Shown here: piece by piece, positions 6,555-9,621 of the stretch
How positions within the stretch are numbered: the first letter of the stretch is position 1
Layout: each line of letters opens with the position of its first letter
Origin: an uncultured Phaeodactylibacter sp.
GTDB taxonomy: Bacteria > Bacteroidota > Bacteroidia > Chitinophagales > Saprospiraceae
NCBI GenBank assembly: GCA_913062745.1
Contig: CAJXXJ010000094.1
Coordinates: 1-9,621 of the forward strand
Length of the DNA stretch: 9,621 bases
Direction: 5' to 3'
Made by a program: the position numbers and the translations under genes
Notes under the pieces: generated by a model
What the model was told of the DNA's origin: nothing
Database searches by the model: none
The model's input: only the letters and a program-made list of their open reading frames with translations

Positions 6555-6595
6555 GCGGCGACAAGAATTACGGTTTTTGTCGCCGCTTGCTTTTT
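6555..6595 (+). terminator. Rho-independent terminator after the sigma-factor gene
   Basis: GCGGCGACAA at 6555-6564 pairs perfectly with TTGTCGCCGC at 6577-6586; a G-T and two A-T pairs can extend it inward to 13 bp with a 6-nt loop. TTGC and then TTTTT (6591-6595) follow. A smaller hairpin, GCGGG with CCCGC (6529-6533 and 6544-6548), stands just upstream, so the two may act in tandem. It separates the sigma gene from mutY. Confidence 0.75.
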
Positions 6596-6633
6596 CATGG
6601 CCCTGCCCGAAAGCGGTATTCCGGCTTAACGAT

Positions 6634-6641
6634 TAAGTTTG
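6634..6641 (+). promoter_or_regulatory. Possible -7 element of mutY, near-leaderless
   Basis: TAAGTTTG is an exact TAnnTTTG match ending 4 nt before the mutY ATG at 6646. If used, transcription would begin at or next to the start codon. No clear -33 TTG is found near 6611-6614, so support is limited; the upstream terminator does imply that a promoter lies in this short gap. Confidence 0.35.
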
Positions 6642-6645
6642 TGGC

Positions 6646-7743
6646 ATGACAGATAATCCGAAAAATGCATTTGTTACAGGCCTGGCGCAGTGGTTTGCGC
6701 AAAGCCACCGGCCGCTGCCGTGGAAAGGCGAAAAAGATCCTTACCTCATTTGGCTTTCAGAGATCATCCTGCAGCAGACCCGGGTAGAGCAGGGGCTGCC
6801 TTACTTTGAGCGCTTCCGCGAAAATTTCCCGGACGTACAGGCCCTGGCAGATGCCCCGGAGGACCTCATCATGAAAAACTGGGAGGGCCTCGGGTACTAC
6901 TCCCGCGCCCGCAACCTTCATGCAGCTGCTAAGCACGTGGCCTATGAGCTGGGCGGCCACTTTCCGGACACCTACGAGGGCATCCGCGCCCTGAAGGGAG
7001 TGGGCCCCTACACCGCTGCTGCTATCGCCTCCTTCGCCTACGAGCTCCCCAGGGCTGTGGTAGACGGGAATGTGTACCGGGTGCTGGCCCGCTACTTCGG
7101 CATCGCCACCCCTACCGATACCACAGCCGGCAAAAAGGAATTCGCCAGCCTTGCCCAACAGTTGCTGGAGCTCAATCCGGAGCTGCCCTCCCGCCACAAT
7201 CAGGCAATGATGGACTTCGGGGCTACACATTGCACGCCCCGGGCGCCCCGCTGCGCAACCTGCCCGCTGCAGCCGCATTGTGCCGCATACGCTGCTGATG
7301 AGGTGGCCCGCCTGCCGGTTAAATCCAAAAAGATCAGGAAAAAACGGCGCTATTTCCACTACCTGGTCATCAATCAGGGGGAAGAGGTGCTGTTGCAAAA
7401 AAGGACTGAAAAGGACATTTGGCAAAACCTGTACGAGTTCCCACTGCTGGAGCAGGCCGCCGCAGAAACCGGCGAGGAAGCATTGCGCGCAAGCGAGCTG
7501 TGGCAACGGCTGCTGGGCGGGGCCAATGCGCAGGTCTTGCAAATATCCCGCCCTTTTCAGCAAACGCTCACTCATCAGTACATCCAAGCTGTATTCTGGG
7601 AGGTGAGCCTGCCGGAAGAAGCCACACTCCCAAATTCGGCCCCCTTTGTCCGGGCTAAGCGGAAAAACTTAAGTAAATTCGCATTCCCGAAAATCATAGA
7701 TTGGTATTTAAGGGACAATTCGCTATATTTAAAGTTGGTATAG
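6646..7743 (+). CDS. mutY: A/G-specific adenine DNA glycosylase MutY
   Basis: MutY removes adenine mispaired with 8-oxoguanine, preventing G:C to T:A mutations. All key parts are present in the 365 residues: HRPLPW near the N-terminus, catalytic E39 in WLSEIILQQTRV, the helix-hairpin-helix LKGVGPYTAAAIASF (116-130), catalytic D140 in VVDGNVYRVL, and the [4Fe-4S] ligands C196, C203, C206 and C212 (C-X6-C-X2-C-X5-C). The C-terminal NUDIX-like domain (about 232-360) that reads 8-oxoguanine is also there; its FSH-type motif appears as LTH (308-310). The ATG at 6646 gives the family's normal N-terminus. ssb follows after 25 nt and gldE after that; this mutY-ssb-gldE order is known from gliding Flavobacterium. 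An inverted repeat overlaps the 3' end of the gene. Confidence 0.96.
   Translation: MTDNPKNAFVTGLAQWFAQSHRPLPWKGEKDPYLIWLSEIILQQTRVEQGLPYFERFRENFPDVQALADAPEDLIMKNWEGLGYYSRARNLHAAAKHVAYELGGHFPDTYEGIRALKGVGPYTAAAIASFAYELPRAVVDGNVYRVLARYFGIATPTDTTAGKKEFASLAQQLLELNPELPSRHNQAMMDFGATHCTPRAPRCATCPLQPHCAAYAADEVARLPVKSKKIRKKRRYFHYLVINQGEEVLLQKRTEKDIWQNLYEFPLLEQAAAETGEEALRASELWQRLLGGANAQVLQISRPFQQTLTHQYIQAVFWEVSLPEEATLPNSAPFVRAKRKNLSKFAFPKIIDWYLRDNSLYLKLV
7701..7731 (+). promoter_or_regulatory. Candidate ssb promoter inside the 3' end of mutY
   Basis: TTG at 7701-7703 and TATATTTA at 7724-7731 are 20 nt apart, matching the Bacteroidota promoter layout with one deviation (A for G in the last -7 base). 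Transcription would start near 7737-7740, with a leader of about 30 nt. This would let ssb be expressed independently of mutY. Confidence 0.45.
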
Positions 7744-7755
7744 ACAAACTTTAAA
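7728..7755 (+). promoter_or_regulatory. 9-bp inverted repeat at the mutY-ssb junction, possible operator
   Basis: TTTAAAGTT at 7728-7736 and AACTTTAAA at 7747-7755 are perfect reverse complements around 10 nt. The left arm overlaps the candidate -7 element of ssb, and the mutY stop (7741-7743) lies in the loop. The position over promoter and start point fits a repressor site. An AT-rich stem-loop in RNA is the alternative, but no T tract follows. Confidence 0.45.
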
Positions 7756-7768
7756 CCGCTGTAAGACA

Positions 7769-8263
7769 ATGGTAAACCGAGTTATATTGATAGGCAATTT
7801 GGGGCTGGACCCGGAAGTGCGCCGACTGGAAAACGGCGCGGTAGTCGCCAAATTACGCCTGGCTACGAATGAGAATTACAAAGACCGAAACGGCGAGTGG
7901 CAAACCCTGACGGAGTGGCACGATGTAGTGCTGTGGCGCTCGCTGGCAGAGCGCGCCGAAAGCTCCCTGACTAAAGGTGCTCAGGTGTATGTGGAGGGCA
8001 AACTGACCCACCGTACCTGGCAGGATCAGGATGGCAACAACCGCAAAACCACCGAGGTAGTCGCCAACTACTTCCGGCAAATCAATAACCGCCGCGATGA
8101 TCAGTCCTCGGGCGGGGGCTATTTCCCCAATCCGGAGGATGAAGTGAAGAGCAGCAGCCCTGCTGCCAACCCCAAGCCCTCCGGCAATGATCAAACCAGG
8201 CCGACCGTTGCGCCTTCCTCTACTGACAGTGGAGAGAGCGCGGACGATGACCTGCCGTTCTGA
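7769..8263 (+). CDS. ssb: Single-stranded DNA-binding protein
   Basis: SSB coats single-stranded DNA as a tetramer during replication, recombination and repair and recruits partners through its C-terminal tip. The 164-residue protein has the OB fold at about 1-106: MVNRVILIGNLGLDPEVR, the LATNENYKD strand, EWHDVVLWRSLAE, KGAQVYVEGKL and the last strand TTEVVANYF. Residues 107-155 form a disordered linker rich in Gly, Pro, Ser and Asn, and the protein ends in the acidic tip DDDLPF, a standard partner-binding tail. It lies 25 nt after mutY and may have its own promoter. A 12-bp hairpin separates it from gldE. Length and domain order are normal for the chromosomal housekeeping SSB. Confidence 0.97.
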   Translation: MVNRVILIGNLGLDPEVRRLENGAVVAKLRLATNENYKDRNGEWQTLTEWHDVVLWRSLAERAESSLTKGAQVYVEGKLTHRTWQDQDGNNRKTTEVVANYFRQINNRRDDQSSGGGYFPNPEDEVKSSSPAANPKPSGNDQTRPTVAPSSTDSGESADDDLPF

Positions 8264-8277
8264 TCACAGAAGGCAGC

Positions 8278-8311
8278 CCTGCCTGTTTTCCTTTCCGGCA
8301 AAACGGGCAGG
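8278..8311 (+). terminator. Hairpin between ssb and gldE, possible attenuator or processing site
   Basis: A 12-bp stem with one G-T pair forms between 8278-8289 (CCTGCCTGTTTT) and 8300-8311 (AAAACGGGCAGG), with a 10-nt loop. It starts 15 nt after the ssb stop and ends 29 nt before the gldE start. The downstream flank is CGCTTCAGC with no T-run, so full termination is unlikely; partial termination or protection of the ssb mRNA 3' end would fit. Confidence 0.45.
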
Positions 8312-8340
8312 CGCTTCAGCTAACCAAACCCTTTCGCTGA

Positions 8341-9621
8341 TTGGAAACAGAACCCTATAGTGCACTGCTGCTGTACGTCAATTCTGAGTACTCCCTGCTC
8401 TTTATCGGTCATGCTTATCTGGCGCTTGGCTTGTTTGGCATCGCTATGCTCTTGCTGGGCTCAGCGCTGATCTCCGGCTCGGAAGTCGCCTTTTTCTCGC
8501 TTACCCACAAAGAATACGATGAGTTGCAGCAGGAGCAGTCTGTTAGCAGTGCCCGCCTGCTTTGGCTCAAGGACCGGCCCCGCAAGCTGCTCGCGACCAT
8601 CCTCATCAGCAATAATTTTATCAACATCGCCATCGTCATCCTCTCTGATTTCGTACTGCGGGCGTTGCTGCCGGCAGGCACTTTTGAGGCCTGGGCGGAA
8701 GCGCTGCTGGGCTTGTTTGCAGAGCCCAAGCCGGAAGCTGTGGAAAGCTGGGGGCGAATTATCGGGTTTCTGATTACGGTAGCGGGAGTCACCTTTTTGC
8801 TGGTGCTGTTCGGAGAAGTAGCGCCGAAAGTGTATGCTAAGATCAACAACCTGCGCCTGGCCCGGTTGATGGCTCGCCCGCTTACCCTTTTGATGGCCGC
8901 TTTTCACCCCCTTAGCAGCCTGCTCGTGCGCTCTACCCGGGTGATCGAGGAGCGGTTGGCTTCCAGCTCCGGTGGCTCCGGCAACCCGAGCCGGGAAGAA
9001 ATCGATGAAGCGATTGAGCTGACCGTGCGGCAAGAAGCCGGGGCCCGCCGGGATGTGGATATCCTCAAGAGTATCGTGAAATTCGGAGACGTGACCGTTA
9101 AGCAGATCATGCGCTCCCGTGTGGATGTCAAAGCGGTGGACTTCCGGGTCGGATACCAGGAACTGCTGTCGCTGGTGCGCGAGTCTGGCTATTCCCGTAT
9201 TCCGGTGTACGAAAATGACTTCGATAATGTGACCGGCATCCTTTATGTAAAGGACCTGCTGGGGCACTTGCACGAAGGGGATGATTACGAGTGGCAGGAG
9301 CATATCCGCACGGACGTATTTTACGTGCCGGAAGCTAAAAAGATCAATGACCTGCTCAAAGAGTTTCAACAGGAGCGCCTGCATATGGCGATTGTGGTGG
9401 ACGAGTACGGGGGCAGCTCCGGTATTGTCACCCTTGAAGATATCATGGAGGAAGTGATCGGGGAGATCAAGGATGAGTTTGATGATGAAGTGGAGGTGGT
9501 CTACAAAAAGATTGACGATTACAACTACCTGTTCGAGGGCAAAACCTTGCTCAACGATGCCTGCCGTATCGTCGGTATTGATACCAATACCTTTGACGAG
9601 GTGAAGGGCGAAGCGGATTCG
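8341..9621 (+). CDS. gldE: GldE-like CNNM/CorC-family membrane protein with CBS domains (3' end outside window), TTG start
   Basis: The open frame follows an in-frame TGA at 8338 and runs 427 codons to the right edge without a stop. The TTG at 8341 is the only start ahead of the first membrane segment and gives METEPYSALLLY, like known GldE N-termini. A DUF21/CNNM membrane domain covers about 18-200: GSALISGSEVAFFSL (41-55), LLATILISNNFINIAIVIL (83-101), a membrane segment from 140 ending in FGEVAPKVYA, and a fourth near 178-197. After an acidic linker come two CBS repeats (about 251-310 and 325-375) with VVDEYGGSSGIVTLEDIMEEVIGEI, then the beginning of the CorC/HlyC C-terminal domain (from about 388), cut off by the window. 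CorC-type proteins act in cation transport; in Flavobacterium GldE partners GldD in gliding and type IX secretion. The mutY-ssb context supports GldE over a generic CorC; gldD would be expected next. Confidence 0.88.
   Translation, partial: METEPYSALLLYVNSEYSLLFIGHAYLALGLFGIAMLLLGSALISGSEVAFFSLTHKEYDELQQEQSVSSARLLWLKDRPRKLLATILISNNFINIAIVILSDFVLRALLPAGTFEAWAEALLGLFAEPKPEAVESWGRIIGFLITVAGVTFLLVLFGEVAPKVYAKINNLRLARLMARPLTLLMAAFHPLSSLLVRSTRVIEERLASSSGGSGNPSREEIDEAIELTVRQEAGARRDVDILKSIVKFGDVTVKQIMRSRVDVKAVDFRVGYQELLSLVRESGYSRIPVYENDFDNVTGILYVKDLLGHLHEGDDYEWQEHIRTDVFYVPEAKKINDLLKEFQQERLHMAIVVDEYGGSSGIVTLEDIMEEVIGEIKDEFDDEVEVVYKKIDDYNYLFEGKTLLNDACRIVGIDTNTFDEVKGEADS

Noticed and set aside
6757..7587. 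A 276-codon minus-strand frame opposite mutY
   Set aside because: Antisense shadow of a gene with all MutY catalytic and cluster residues; nothing recognisable in the antisense protein.
8461..9384. A 307-codon minus-strand frame opposite gldE
   Set aside because: The + strand encodes clear DUF21 and CBS domains over the same bases; the antisense translation has no recognisable domain.

Overview
The window is a stretch of ordinary chromosome, most likely from a member of the Bacteroidota. Four things point there: a gldE-type gene (gliding-associated CorC-like protein) directly after mutY and ssb, as in gliding Flavobacterium relatives; several TAnnTTTG elements, the Bacteroidota -7 promoter consensus; weak or absent Shine-Dalgarno sequences; and protein flavours typical of the phylum (a long RodA, and a Tgt that has lost half of its zinc ligands). 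The fairly GC-rich coding sequence is compatible with a Saprospiria/Lewinella-like lineage, but that finer placement is inference. I see no transposase, integrase, phage gene, CRISPR array, toxin-antitoxin pair or tRNA/rRNA gene.

Layout, all genes on the + strand. (1) 2-274: C-terminal end of secA with its zinc-binding tail, followed by a strong GC hairpin. (2) 419-1060: deoC, deoxyribose-phosphate aldolase. (3) 1061-1270: a regulatory gap with a 12-nt direct repeat, two TAnnTTTG elements and a 10-bp inverted repeat. (4) 1271-5426: a probable operon of an exported SPOR-domain protein, rodA, tgt (TTG start) and an LptF/LptG permease. (5) 5427-5927: a long AT-rich gap without a convincing gene, ending in a good promoter. 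(6) 5928-6467: an ECF-type sigma factor with no anti-sigma gene beside it, closed by a hairpin terminator at 6555-6595. (7) 6646-9621: mutY, ssb and gldE. gldE starts at a TTG at 8341 and runs off the right edge.

The genes work mostly in envelope biogenesis: protein export (SecA), peptidoglycan binding (SPOR) and synthesis (RodA), LPS transport (LptF/G) and the gliding or type IX secretion system (GldE). The rest cover genome maintenance (MutY, SSB), tRNA queuosine modification (Tgt) and nucleoside catabolism (DeoC). I found no clearly new system. The points most worth a second look are the degenerate zinc site of Tgt, a 9-bp inverted repeat overlapping the likely ssb promoter, the repeat-rich control region before the SPOR-rodA operon, and the solitary sigma factor with its long AT-rich leader.
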